A stretch of DNA of 64,000 nucleotides from Nitrospira sp. GTDB lineage: Bacteria; Nitrospirota; Nitrospiria; Nitrospirales; Nitrospiraceae. The notes below the pieces were generated by a model. The model worked only from the letters and a program-made list of their open reading frames with translations, did not search any database and had not been told where the DNA came from. Below, piece after piece: positions 35,917 to 45,500 of this stretch (position 1 is its first letter; each line of letters begins with the position of its first letter). Position numbers and translations under genes: made by a program. The stretch covers positions 372,001 through 436,000 of the forward strand of contig JADLEJ010000004.1 of NCBI GenBank assembly GCA_020846195.1, written 5' to 3'.

Positions 35917-37732
35917 GATGCTCCGCTCCAGTGAAGGCAGGCTGAAAGGCCGTGGGCGTCACCGGATCCTGTTCAGCCTGACCTGTGGCAGCCCCCGGAT
36001 GAAGGCGTTCATAAATGGCAAAGGCCTGCTCGTGCCGGTCTCCCGTTTCTGTTGTGACGTTATCGCCGTACACGCGTTTCCATCGTTCAGGGAATCGTTC
36101 GACCACGCCCTTCGTGAATCGCTGGCTATCGATCGCGAGCCCTTCATCGAGAACGAGATAGGTCACCGGAACAGATTCCAAGAGCTGCTGCGCCTTGAGG
36201 GGATCGGATTCGAACGGCGGCATAACCACCTTATTCCCTGTCCGAAGATGGACCCAGTGAGGCATCGATACGGCAATGACATCACTGGGCCCAGCATGCG
36301 CCAGCAGCCAATCCGCACCCGCATCGAGAGCCCGATAAGAATCCATGTAGAAAAACAGGTGCTGCGACACCCTCCCGGAATGTCGGTCTAGATACTGAAC
36401 CGGCAAGAAGCGCTTCGCGTAAATCGCGCCGACCGTGGCGAGTTGCTGGACCAATATTCCCCCCACAACGGCGCAGACTGTGGCGAGTAGAATGGCGCGC
36501 CCCTGAACTCGGACCATCGCCTGCGCACGTGCCAACAGCCACGTCAAAGCCACGCACAACGAGAGAGACACCACAGGAAGAACCGGCATAAGATACCGAT
36601 TGAATTGTGCTGGCCAAGGAGTCAGGCTCACAAGGGCAATCAATGCCCACGCGCACAACGCCACCAGAAGCCCCCCCTGATAAACCAGAAGAATCGTGCC
36701 GGCAAGAGCCGATGCGCCAAGCAGATACAACGGAACATCGATAAGCCAGTCAGGGCCAACTTCCACACCGAGCGCGGCCCTCACCGCATCCCGCTCGACT
36801 TCCCACACACGCCTCGACGCACTTACCGACTCGCCCAGGACACGGATGAGAACCGGAATGTTCGCTACCGTTCGGCTCACCCGATCGGCCACCGTGGCAT
36901 ATCCAAGGCTCGGGTCAAATGGATCGTTCAATGCAACGTTCCGTGCGTAACTCACGTTGTAGAACTGGTAATCGGCTCGTTGATAGGCATACGCCGGTTC
37001 CTGGTATTCACGCGTGTGCTCGACGAAATGCACATAGCTAAACCAGATCGCAATCGGTACTGCCGCGAGCGCCGCGCGCGCCGCAACGGCTTTCCACTGC
37101 CTCTTTACAAGCGCCTCGCACACCCACGCCGCCAGAATGGCGATGCCCGCCGTTCGTGCGGCAAATGCGAGGACCGCGAAGAGGCCCGCCCATCGAGAAG
37201 GGAGAGACTGGATTCGACCGGTCGCGGATAGCAAAAACGCCGTAACCAGCAACCCGAACAAGATATCGGGAAAGCACAGATCGGATAGGAAGAATGTATG
37301 GACGCTAAGCAAGCACACGACGGTTCCAAACAGAGCCATTCGAGCCGTGAGATAGCCCCTTAATAGCATCCATATGCCACCCGCATACAGTGCGAATCCT
37401 AAGAACGCAGATAGCCGGAGGGCACGCCCGACAATGATCGGATCGCTCGTTCCAAGAACAAGCTGATGGGCCGCAATGATCAGCGGGAGCAGCGGAGGGT
37501 ACTGATTGGCCTGGATCTCGCCAGGCTCATTGAGCAATCGATACCCCTTCCCTTCAGCCAGCGATGTCCCGAGCACATAGTACACGCCTCCATCCCAACG
37601 GAAATCGATCGGGCCTTGAAGGCGAGGGAGCCACAACGCGACAACCAGCAATCCGAGAATTGCATAGAGCGTCCACTCTTTACTCAGCTCACTCCGCAAT
37701 GGATCCCCCATAATCTCCACGCTCCGCTTCAC
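35903..37732 (-). CDS. Membrane glycosyltransferase of the GT39/PMT type
   Basis: A 609-residue polytopic protein related in design to the following gene. RWDGGVYYVLGTSLAEGKGYR in the first loop (about 47-66, Asp as likely catalytic base) and QYPPLLPLII are typical of GT-C transferases. It ends in a periplasmic domain of about 180 residues. The start may be the ATG at 37711 (MGDPLRSEL) rather than 37732. The gene overlaps the next by 14 bases. Two such enzymes in tandem suggest two distinct sugar additions to a lipid-linked acceptor. Confidence 0.83.
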   Translation of the reverse strand: MKRSVEIMGDPLRSELSKEWTLYAILGLLVVALWLPRLQGPIDFRWDGGVYYVLGTSLAEGKGYRLLNEPGEIQANQYPPLLPLIIAAHQLVLGTSDPIIVGRALRLSAFLGFALYAGGIWMLLRGYLTARMALFGTVVCLLSVHTFFLSDLCFPDILFGLLVTAFLLSATGRIQSLPSRWAGLFAVLAFAARTAGIAILAAWVCEALVKRQWKAVAARAALAAVPIAIWFSYVHFVEHTREYQEPAYAYQRADYQFYNVSYARNVALNDPFDPSLGYATVADRVSRTVANIPVLIRVLGESVSASRRVWEVERDAVRAALGVEVGPDWLIDVPLYLLGASALAGTILLVYQGGLLVALCAWALIALVSLTPWPAQFNRYLMPVLPVVSLSLCVALTWLLARAQAMVRVQGRAILLATVCAVVGGILVQQLATVGAIYAKRFLPVQYLDRHSGRVSQHLFFYMDSYRALDAGADWLLAHAGPSDVIAVSMPHWVHLRTGNKVVMPPFESDPLKAQQLLESVPVTYLVLDEGLAIDSQRFTKGVVERFPERWKRVYGDNVTTETGDRHEQAFAIYERLHPGAATGQAEQDPVTPTAFQPAFTGAEHHETR

Positions 37733-37750
37733 CAGGATCTCTGGGTCACG

Positions 37751-38059
37751 CTACTTCTTGCGGGCATCCACCACCGCATTGTACATCCGCCCCACTAGCC
37801 ACCCGGCCGCCCCTCCCGTGAAAACTCCGTATAACAACCCGACAAATGCTCCCGTCCAAGTTACGGAGTAGCCAACGAAAAAATTGGAGAGAAGCTGAAG
37901 ATGCTGCCCCGGCTGTGGACCGCCTTTTAGGACTAGCCATGCCGTCATCACAAAGAGGCTCAATCCCCCGATCAGTCCGCAGACAAGCGCCAGCGCGTCC
38001 GCCTTGACCCTGGCGATCGTTCGACTGACTTCGTCCTGTTGACTCGCGCGCGATTCCAT
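37751..38059 (-). CDS. Small holin-like membrane protein, paralogue of a neighbouring fusion domain
   Basis: A 102-residue protein with two membrane helices (about 35-55 and 72-92). It contains GGPQPGQHLQLLSNFFVGY and VTWTGAFVGLL. The same pattern, GGPAPGPTLSLLGNYLFGF with VTWPGAVIGLF, forms the C-terminal domain of the flavoprotein encoded just upstream, so the two are clearly related. Function is unknown; the family looks like small membrane modules with holin-like annotation elsewhere. The ATG at 38059 follows GGGAGGATGTT, a good ribosome site, so the longer frame is rejected. Confidence 0.8.
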   Translation of the reverse strand: MESRASQQDEVSRTIARVKADALALVCGLIGGLSLFVMTAWLVLKGGPQPGQHLQLLSNFFVGYSVTWTGAFVGLLYGVFTGGAAGWLVGRMYNAVVDARKK

Positions 38060-38090
38060 AACATCCTCCCTCTCGCCTCTCTCCGATGAG

Positions 38091-39941
38091 TTACATCTTG
38101 TCGAGCAGGTGACGACGGTCATCACGCCCTTCTCGCCACTGCACGATCTTTGCGTAGAGCCTAAGCGTCCAATTTCTAAGCCCGGCGGCCAAGGCTCCCA
38201 CCGCGCCCCCCACCAGTCCGCCTTCGAATAACCCAATGACGGCACCAGGCCAGGTAACATCGAATCCGAACAAATAGTTCCCGAGCAACGACAGGGTTGG
38301 GCCAGGCGCAGGCCCGCCGCTGAGCAGCAAGACCGCCGACGCCGCGAATATCCCGGCGCCGCTCACTGCGCCGACAGCTACTCCCAGCGCGAGTGGATCT
38401 ATTCTTGCGAAGGCGCCTTCGATCACGGCGTTTTCAGCCTCCTCGACCGCTGCATCCGCCATATCGACCGAGACGGCAACACACGTCGGCACCAGCCGGT
38501 CCCCTGCATTCGGCTGAGTCGCTCGCTCCTCTTCGTGATATTCCTTCTCCGTATTGACCGACCACACATCGCGCTTGTCTCCAAGGATATTCCCTGCCGC
38601 ATAGACCCCTGTCAGCATGGAGTGGTCTTGATTATTATAGCGATGCAATCCGTTTCGCCCGATGGTTTGCAAATTCGAGAAGGTCTCCAGGTAGCGACGA
38701 ATCCTGTCCACGCTCTCTTGATACACCTGGTCGTAGACCGGATAGGCTTTCTCCATCCGCACGACCGTCCCGTCTTTGACGTCCCGCGGATCGATGAGGC
38801 CGATTTGAGCACATTCTCGAATGCCCAGCTCAATGAGGCGCTCATCCGACCATGTCCACATCTCATCCGTGTCCCATAAGAAGTATTCCAATCCCAATGA
38901 GGTCCGTGAGGGGTCCGGCACCATGTAGGGACTCCAGTTTTTGTAGTTCTGAATCCGTCCGAGCTTGACCTCCGGCGAATGGACATAGAGCCAGTTATCG
39001 GGGAAAACCGACTCGCGATCGATGACCAATACCACCGTCAGATAGTCTCGGTACCGAAGAGCCTGCGCAGCCTTGAGCACATCGTCGGGCGGCAACGGAT
39101 CCAACACCTGCACCAGGTCACGCAGCGGCATCGTCGACACAAAATGCCCACCGTCGTACTCCAGCGACTCGCCGGCGGCGCCTCGGCCCTGCACGCAATC
39201 CACCAAGCCCTGGCGATGCCGGACACGTTCCACTTTCACGCCGTGGATCGTCTGAGAGCCCTGGCGTTGGATCAAATCGCGGCATCGTTCCCACATCAGC
39301 CCTGGCCCAAATCGGGGATAATGAAATTGCTCGATCAGAGAAGTCAGCGTCGACCCGTCCATTCCCTGCCTGGCGCCAAATACCGCATTCCGCACGGCTT
39401 GTTTCAAAGAAAGATTCTTGATGCGCTGCGCCGCCCAGTCCGCCGAGATCTCGTGGCAGGGAATCCCCCAAACCTTCTCCGTGTAGGTCTTGAAGAAGAT
39501 GCTGTACAGCCGATACCCGAATCGATTCGAAACCCACTGCTCAAATGTTTTTTCGTCATGAATGTGGAAGAACTTCGCCTTGATGTAGCTGAGGCCGATC
39601 AGGAACGATTCCAACGGACCGAGGCCGGCCAGCGCATTCATCGGCTTCAGCGGATAGTCGAAGAAGTGTTGATTGTAGTAAATGCGTGAAATCCGCGGAC
39701 GCAGCAGAAATTCCTCTCCGAGAATTTCGTGCCACAATTCATTAATCAGTGGAACCTTTGAAAAAAATCGATGGCCGCCGATATCGAAACGATACCCCCG
39801 ATAGTTGACCGTCTTTGAGATTCCCCCGACTTGATCGCTCGCTTCAAGCACAGTGGATGTCATGCCGCGCTTGCCCAACTCATAGGCAGCCGTGAGCCCT
39901 GCAGGTCCTGCCCCGACGATCACGGAAGACTCTCGGCTCAT
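38091..39941 (-). CDS. UDP-galactopyranose-mutase-like flavoprotein fused to a membrane domain
   Basis: A 616-residue protein. Residues about 1-490 are an FAD-binding amine-oxidase/UGM-type fold: VIVGAGPAGLTAAYELGKRG (7-26), FDIGGHRFFSK (52-62) and EKVWGIPCHEISADWAAQRI. Such proteins isomerise nucleotide sugars or act on carrier-linked substrates. Residues about 505-616 add two membrane helices that match the separate 102-residue protein encoded next. The ATG overlaps the previous stop by one base (TGATG). The fusion would place the flavoenzyme at the membrane beside the glycosyltransferases. Confidence 0.87.
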   Translation of the reverse strand: MSRESSVIVGAGPAGLTAAYELGKRGMTSTVLEASDQVGGISKTVNYRGYRFDIGGHRFFSKVPLINELWHEILGEEFLLRPRISRIYYNQHFFDYPLKPMNALAGLGPLESFLIGLSYIKAKFFHIHDEKTFEQWVSNRFGYRLYSIFFKTYTEKVWGIPCHEISADWAAQRIKNLSLKQAVRNAVFGARQGMDGSTLTSLIEQFHYPRFGPGLMWERCRDLIQRQGSQTIHGVKVERVRHRQGLVDCVQGRGAAGESLEYDGGHFVSTMPLRDLVQVLDPLPPDDVLKAAQALRYRDYLTVVLVIDRESVFPDNWLYVHSPEVKLGRIQNYKNWSPYMVPDPSRTSLGLEYFLWDTDEMWTWSDERLIELGIRECAQIGLIDPRDVKDGTVVRMEKAYPVYDQVYQESVDRIRRYLETFSNLQTIGRNGLHRYNNQDHSMLTGVYAAGNILGDKRDVWSVNTEKEYHEEERATQPNAGDRLVPTCVAVSVDMADAAVEEAENAVIEGAFARIDPLALGVAVGAVSGAGIFAASAVLLLSGGPAPGPTLSLLGNYLFGFDVTWPGAVIGLFEGGLVGGAVGALAAGLRNWTLRLYAKIVQWREGRDDRRHLLDKM

Positions 39942-41014
39942 CAGCGCTTCTCCATTCGTAGTTCAGGTCGTGATTCAGGTTGCCGCGACTCGGACAGCAG
40001 AGGCGCGGCGGGCTTCTCAAGGCCATGATCGTGCCCAGCCAGGTGGCGCAACGTCCCAACCACGAACGCAGCCCCGCTGTACAGGAAGTAGAACCAGTGC
40101 CACGGGATAGTCTGCACCGCGAAGCGGAGCCCTCGCTTCTCCAGGAAAAATCGGTAGAGTTGGATATTAAGGATAAAGAGCGCCAGCCCCATGGCAGCCG
40201 CCGCGATCAAGATAGCCGGCTGCCAGTAGGCCAGCACGGCCGCCCCAAGAAGACCATACGCCAGCAAGACGCTCGCGCGCCCGGAGATCCCGATATTCAA
40301 GTCATTCACAAAACCCCGATATCGATGGATCAGCTGCGTCCATGGCACGGCTCGTTGAAAGAAATCAGCCCGCAACATCGATGCAAGGGTCCAGCGTTTC
40401 CAATGTTTCACCTGAAGCGATTTACAGAGCCGAATCCTGTGGCCGGCCCGTTTGAGGCGATATCCCAGCTCGATGTCCTCAATGGAGGGCTTGAGATACC
40501 TTTCATCAAACCCGCCCATCGCGAGAAAGACCTCCCGCTGGATCGCTCCGCAGGCCCCCCAAAACGTTGAGGCCTCCTCCCGGCCATTTTGATGGACATA
40601 GTGATGAAGCAGATTGCGATACTGAGAGAGAAAATTCGACTCCCCCGGTTGATCGTCATACGACCCGATAATCGCCGCCACATCAGCATGTCGGGCAAAA
40701 ATGTCTCTTGACCGCTCGATTACATTTTTAGGGACCGTCACATCGGCATCGACGAAAAAGAGCAGGTCCGCCGTTGCTCTCATTGCGCCAAGATTCCTGG
40801 CACGACCCGGCCCTCCCGGCTGGGGAAATCGATAGACCGTCACGCCGGCCGCCTCCGCGTACTGTGAGGAACCGTCCGTATCTCCGTCGCCGATCACGAT
40901 GATCTCATCCGGGCAAGGGTCCGCACGCCTGATCGACTCCAGGCTCGCACGAAACCGTTCGCCCCCGTTGTACACAGGAACGATGACCGCGACGGTTACA
41001 ACAGGCGAAGACAT
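39941..41014 (-). CDS. GT2 family glycosyltransferase with membrane helices
   Basis: A 357-residue GT2: VTVAVIVPVYNGGERFRASL at the start, FFVDADVTVPKNVI near 92 (D-A-D), and PSIEDIELGYRLKRAGH near 185 with the catalytic base (ED). Three hydrophobic helices follow (about 240-325), like beta-glycosyltransferases acting on lipid carriers. AAGGAAG precedes the ATG. It is probably the first intact gene of the transcript running to 28858; upstream lies a decayed acyltransferase gene. Confidence 0.9.
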   Translation of the reverse strand: MSSPVVTVAVIVPVYNGGERFRASLESIRRADPCPDEIIVIGDGDTDGSSQYAEAAGVTVYRFPQPGGPGRARNLGAMRATADLLFFVDADVTVPKNVIERSRDIFARHADVAAIIGSYDDQPGESNFLSQYRNLLHHYVHQNGREEASTFWGACGAIQREVFLAMGGFDERYLKPSIEDIELGYRLKRAGHRIRLCKSLQVKHWKRWTLASMLRADFFQRAVPWTQLIHRYRGFVNDLNIGISGRASVLLAYGLLGAAVLAYWQPAILIAAAAMGLALFILNIQLYRFFLEKRGLRFAVQTIPWHWFYFLYSGAAFVVGTLRHLAGHDHGLEKPAAPLLSESRQPESRPELRMEKR

Positions 41015-41272
41015 TGCAAAACTTACTTCCTTAATTCATCGCATCTAACTGTATCGTTCCCGCATGACTGACCGCATAGCGCCCCCCGGCAAAAGGCCAG
41101 TCCTCCGCCAGCCAGGAGCCCTAGTTGAAGCATTCGCGCGAAGCGTAGAGGAAGAAGACTCGGACAACAAGCCCCCCTTCAGTACGGGAATACCCGACTC
41201 CCTGGGAAAGCCTGTGAGGTCTCCTCACAACCTGATGGACCGGGATGCATTGGACGAGGCTGAACCCACAAC

Positions 41273-42111
41273 TCAGGCACCGTCTCGAAGCGTCTCTCCT
41301 GCAAAGGCCGCCTGACCGGTTTGCAGCAACGGCATGGCGAGAAGCCCCGCATCGGTCAGGCGGTACCAGCGTCGAAGGCCATCCACCCACAGCATCTGCG
41401 GATGGGACGGCTCGTCGCCAACGAGCGCGGAAAGCCCTCCTTCGTCGCGGAATATCAGCGGGGTCATGGATAAAAACTCCTCCACAACGTCGGAAGCGCG
41501 ATTCCATCGAATGAACAAGTCGTGATAGCTATCGGTCTTCTCGTATAGACAGACGCCCCACTTGCTCTTATATCGCAAGAGGCCGTCCGAGAGCGTCGGA
41601 CGGCTGCCCCGAAAATCCACGACTCGACAACCGCGCTGCTGCGCCCGGCGTCGCAGATCGTCTGCCGTTCGCACGACCAGCAACTCCTGATAGCGAACTT
41701 TCGACAGCGAAAGGTAGAACTCCTGATAGAACGACTCGACGCCCTCATCCCCCAGCGACACCACGGGCTGAAACCTTTGCCGGTGAATTCGCCTCACATC
41801 CCGTTGGATATTGCTGCGGCTCCGCACCAACGCATCGATATTGTCCAGAACCGTCATCCTGGTCCCCACCCATTCGGTACCGCGAGATAGCCCTGGGGGA
41901 ATATCCTCTTCCCTGTATAACGGTCGACGCGAACGATGGTCGCGTCAACCGACGTCTGAAACCGATCCAGAAACTGCGGTAGCGACCGGATCGGCACCAG
42001 TCCAAGCAATTCGCGCTGTGGCTCACCAATAAAGAACCGCTGGGGGATGTACTAGCCCCACGGATCGTCGCCGGCCACAAGAAGCCGGCGGATTTGGCCG
42101 GGTTGTCCCAT
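41273..42111 (-). pseudogene. Decayed GNAT/FemAB-like acyltransferase gene
   Basis: Three lesions are visible. From ATG at 42111 the frame reads MGQPGQIRRLLVAGDDPWG and then a TAG (42054-42052). The same frame continues with RFFIGEPQRELLGLVPIRS and KRIFPQGYLAVPN, but a one-base loss near 41872 is needed to join it to VGTRMTVLDNIDALVRSRSN. Further on, TADDLRRRAQQRGCRVVDFRG seems to skip the middle of the fold, an inferred in-frame deletion. The ending DFRGSRPTLSDGLLRYKSKW resembles GNAT or FemAB-like acyltransferases that sit beside glycan genes. No activity is expected. Confidence 0.75.
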
Positions 42112-42274
42112 AGTGCCATGCCATAACGTCACCGCGTACGATGAGCGTAGCAGACAGCCTCGTGGGCTTCGGCGAAAGGGAGGGATCAAAAAATAGGGAC
42201 AGTCCCGGCACGCATGGTCACCACCTTTTTACAAAAGAGGAGACCGACAGGATCGCGCTTGCGCGTCGGCAGGA

Positions 42275-43300
42275 TCATCGGCCTGGCTTAGTGCGGCGAG
42301 GAATCGCCGGAGGATTGCCAGGAGAACCAGTCTCTCGTCCCAGCATAGCGAGGCACAGCAGTCCGATTCCGATCCAGACCAGCTCGCGAAAGCGCCGCAG
42401 GAGCGCGAAGGTAATCCCCGTGACATCGGAATAACCGAATGCCTGGAGGAGCAGCAGATTGCCGCCGTCCTGCGCGCCCAGGCTGCCGGGGATAAAAAAC
42501 GTCCCGCCTTTGATGAACACGGACAGCGCCCCGATGGAGATCGCCGACCATATATCGGCCGGGCCGCCGAGATAGTAGATGATGACGAGCACTTCCAGCG
42601 CCTCGGCCAGCCATCCGAGAAAATACAGGCCGGTCGACGCATAGAATGTCGTTCGATGCTGGGTATAGAAATTCAGAATCGTCCGATCCAGCGCGCGCAA
42701 TTTCTCCTCTCGCGCTTCGAGAAACCCGATTCGGAAACCGAGCCGCCTCACGGCTTCCAAGATCCAGGTAAAGAGACCGCGCCGTTGCACAAACACAAAC
42801 GCCATCGTCCCGAACGCCAACAGACCGATGCTCAGCAGCCCCGCCGCCACAACTTGCCCCGACGAGCCCTGCGACCCCAAGAGCCAGAAACCCAGTGCGA
42901 TCCCCAACAGAATGAACAACACTTGTGCAATCGTCATGGTCGTCTTGGCAATAACGACGGAGGCCAGCCCTTCCACCATCGGCACACCAGACTTCTGCAA
43001 CAGATACGCCTTGAGCGGCTCGCCGCCGACATAGGCCGTCGGCGTGGTCATATTCACCACTTCACCAGCGGTGCGCACGGCGAAGACTCGCAGGAACGAG
43101 ACAGATTGCCCGGCCGGACCGAGCGTGATCTTCCAGCCATAGGCTTCAACGGCATACATGAGCAGGGAGGGAATCAGAATCGCGCACAAGGCCAGGGGGC
43201 CGAGCCGGGTCGCCGCTTCATAGATATTCCCGGGACCGATGTGCCAGACAATGAGACTGAGCGTGAGACAACCGACGAGGAGTAGAACGAGCCTAAGCAC
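42275..43300 (-). CDS. Flippase-like LPG-synthase-type membrane protein
   Basis: A 341-residue integral membrane protein with 7-8 helices, of the family formed by the membrane half of lysylphosphatidylglycerol synthase (UPF0104, AglD/HpnL-like). Motifs: VNMTTPTAYVGGEPLKAYLL near 83-102 and a GSLGAQDGG segment near 250. Relatives are thought to move or flip lipids. GTG at 43300 overlaps the previous stop by eight bases (GTGCTTAG), so it is coupled to the CDP-alcohol phosphotransferase. It may export the lipid product of this operon, which is inference. Confidence 0.85.
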   Translation of the reverse strand: MLRLVLLLVGCLTLSLIVWHIGPGNIYEAATRLGPLALCAILIPSLLMYAVEAYGWKITLGPAGQSVSFLRVFAVRTAGEVVNMTTPTAYVGGEPLKAYLLQKSGVPMVEGLASVVIAKTTMTIAQVLFILLGIALGFWLLGSQGSSGQVVAAGLLSIGLLAFGTMAFVFVQRRGLFTWILEAVRRLGFRIGFLEAREEKLRALDRTILNFYTQHRTTFYASTGLYFLGWLAEALEVLVIIYYLGGPADIWSAISIGALSVFIKGGTFFIPGSLGAQDGGNLLLLQAFGYSDVTGITFALLRRFRELVWIGIGLLCLAMLGRETGSPGNPPAIPRRTKPGR

Positions 43301-44714
43301 GAGAGGTCGCTGACGAACGGGTCACCCACACCATCAAGATCGCAAACACCAGCGAGCCTGCAGACGCCATCCAAAGAAACCAGTCCAGCTTGCCTAATAC
43401 CGCCGCGATGAGCACGATGACGGAAAAGTCGCGGCTGGCCACATTCTTCAGCATGAATTCCGACCAGGCCGCGTGCACCGAGGTTCTCCACCGGCTCGCC
43501 GATTTGATCTTCTGCGCCCTGGTGACCAATGCGAAAGACAACGCATTGCCGAGTACGGCCACCGCGCCCAGCACGAGAAACGTCTCGGCATCGTCCGGCC
43601 CAGCCTGCCGATACAGCCCGACGGCAATGCCGGCGAAGATGGCCATATGCACCACATTATCCATCGCGATGTCGAGCCAGGCGCCGAAGGGAGACTCGGT
43701 GAAGGTGAGCCGGGCGACTTCGCCATCACAACAGTCGATGACCGCGGCACACTGAAACAACAGCGCCGCCACCACGGCAGACGGATAGGTCCCGAGGCCA
43801 AACCCCACGGCAGCCAGGAGTCCCACGAATGTCGCCACCATGGTAATGACGTTAGGCGAAGCGCCAACGGCCAGGAAGATCCGGGTCAGCCAGCGAGAGA
43901 CTTTGCGATTGAAGTACCGGTCGACAAAACCCTCGAACTCGCCCTTGAGCGACGAGAAGAGCTTCCGCTCCGCCACGAGGACATCAGCCTGCGTTCGCAC
44001 ATCTTGATACCACTGGGAAGAATGCCCGTCGGTCCGCATGACCCGCACCCGCCCATCGATCGCCGCCCGCTCGATCCATCGGCGAATCGGCACAGATCCT
44101 GGAGGAGTCTGGATGTCTTGCGCCGCCGCCATGAGGCCCGCCGGGAGCACTAACAGATCCGCCGCTACCAGCGTCGCCTCGTCGGTCCGGGACGATCCGA
44201 GGGCCACCAGCCGCTCGGCCTGCACTTTCACCGAAACCCACCGATCGCCTGCTCCGCGTTGAGCCGCGGGTTGCGCCACGAGAATAGCCTGCCCTTCCTG
44301 CACTTCCCGGCGCAGGCTTTCGATCAGGCCGCGGGAGAAAACACCCCGCACGCTCGCGACCAAGCAAAACCCCGGCACTTCCGCCGCCATCGCTTCCCAG
44401 GTGCGTGGATCGTCGAGCGGAAACTCCCGGATCGGCATCCAACGGACCGGGATCGTGACGCGCGGGCCACGGCTCAACGCCTGCTTGAGCTGATCTTCTT
44501 CAGGGCCGGCCAGCACAATCAGCTGCCTGATCCCAGCGCGTTGCAGCGTCAGGACGGCGCGCTGAAACAGTCCGATCCCCACTACCTGCGTCAGCGGACC
44601 GGCGCTGCCCGGCACTCGCTCAAGAGATTCGCCGAACACACTGACCGACGGCAGCAGAATGGCTGTCGCCAGGCCCTGCACGTCCGCGCGATGCTGGAGG
44701 AGGCTTTCACTCAT
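43293..44714 (-). CDS. CDP-alcohol phosphotransferase with degenerate nucleotidyltransferase domain
   Basis: A 473-residue fusion. The C-terminal half (about 265-473, six helices) carries the complete CDP-alcohol phosphotransferase motif: DGEVAR, eight residues, G, three residues, D, three residues, D (about 313-334). It transfers a phospho- or phosphono-alcohol from a CMP carrier to an acceptor. The N-terminal half looks like a sugar nucleotidyltransferase fold (LFQRAVLTLQRAGIRQLIVL), but the usual glycine-rich AAGxGxR site is replaced by LPSVSVFGESLERV, so it is probably not catalytic. The layout recalls bifunctional inositol-phosphate enzymes. It follows the cytidylyltransferase gene by 66 bases. 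Confidence 0.87.
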   Translation of the reverse strand: MSESLLQHRADVQGLATAILLPSVSVFGESLERVPGSAGPLTQVVGIGLFQRAVLTLQRAGIRQLIVLAGPEEDQLKQALSRGPRVTIPVRWMPIREFPLDDPRTWEAMAAEVPGFCLVASVRGVFSRGLIESLRREVQEGQAILVAQPAAQRGAGDRWVSVKVQAERLVALGSSRTDEATLVAADLLVLPAGLMAAAQDIQTPPGSVPIRRWIERAAIDGRVRVMRTDGHSSQWYQDVRTQADVLVAERKLFSSLKGEFEGFVDRYFNRKVSRWLTRIFLAVGASPNVITMVATFVGLLAAVGFGLGTYPSAVVAALLFQCAAVIDCCDGEVARLTFTESPFGAWLDIAMDNVVHMAIFAGIAVGLYRQAGPDDAETFLVLGAVAVLGNALSFALVTRAQKIKSASRWRTSVHAAWSEFMLKNVASRDFSVIVLIAAVLGKLDWFLWMASAGSLVFAILMVWVTRSSATSRA

Positions 44715-44780
44715 GAGACCACTCGCTGCTCGTTATTGCGCTTGTGCGCGACTGATGGGCCGTGAGCCCCACGTTGCCGG

Positions 44781-45500
44781 CTAGAGCCTTGGCAGGATCT
44801 CGCGCTCGGCCTTCGCCACATCTTCCGGGAAATCGATCTCGGTCCAAGGCAATCCACCGATCTTTTCATGGCCGACTTTCACGTCGCGGAAAAAATCGAT
44901 CAGGGCGTCTTCGTACTCCATCTGCCAGGCTTCCCGATCCACAAACTTCCGGAGCGACGCAACGACATGCGGCGAGTCGGCATGCCGCACCCTGAGAAAC
45001 CCCACACCCTCCCCCGCATATTCATAGCGCGGCGGCATGGTTTTCGTCAGCGCGATCACTCGCCCGCCCTCGACCACGACCATGCATTCTTCACCAGTCT
45101 GCTTCACGGAGTCATCCATCAACAGCGCATTCTCGAAGGGCGACTGCACCAGCCTCTGCAGAATGTCACGATGAAACAGCACGTCTGCATCCATCACAAT
45201 CGTATCGTCGGTGAACGCCGTCCTGGCAATCCACAAAGACGAGATGCTCCCGCGATGAAACTGCTCGTTCACCAGAAAATTGACCCGAACGCCGCAGGAG
45301 TCGGATTCGACGGCGGCGCGAATCATCTCCTGCTTATAGCCCACCACGATGTCGGCCTGACGAATCCCCACGCTTGCCAGCAGCGTCAAATACCGATGCA
45401 GCAGCGTCTGTCCGCCAATCTTGATGAGGCACTTCGGATGATGCTGCGTGACAGGCCACAGACGTTTGCCGACCCCGGCGGCCAGAATGATTGCCTTCAT
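44781..45500 (-). CDS. Nucleotidyltransferase, probable aminoethylphosphonate cytidylyltransferase (PntC-like)
   Basis: A 239-residue NTP transferase with the full signature LAAGVGKRLWPVTQHHPKCL (6-25), VMDADVLFH near 106 for metal binding, and PWTEIDFPEDVAKAE near the end. LicC/PntC-type enzymes activate phosphocholine or 2-aminoethylphosphonate with CTP. The neighbouring transaminase and decarboxylase favour aminoethylphosphonate. The ATG at 45500 overlaps the transaminase stop by four bases (ATGA), fixing the start. Substrate is inferred from context; a sugar-1-phosphate cannot be excluded. Confidence 0.82.
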   Translation of the reverse strand: MKAIILAAGVGKRLWPVTQHHPKCLIKIGGQTLLHRYLTLLASVGIRQADIVVGYKQEMIRAAVESDSCGVRVNFLVNEQFHRGSISSLWIARTAFTDDTIVMDADVLFHRDILQRLVQSPFENALLMDDSVKQTGEECMVVVEGGRVIALTKTMPPRYEYAGEGVGFLRVRHADSPHVVASLRKFVDREAWQMEYEDALIDFFRDVKVGHEKIGGLPWTEIDFPEDVAKAEREILPRL

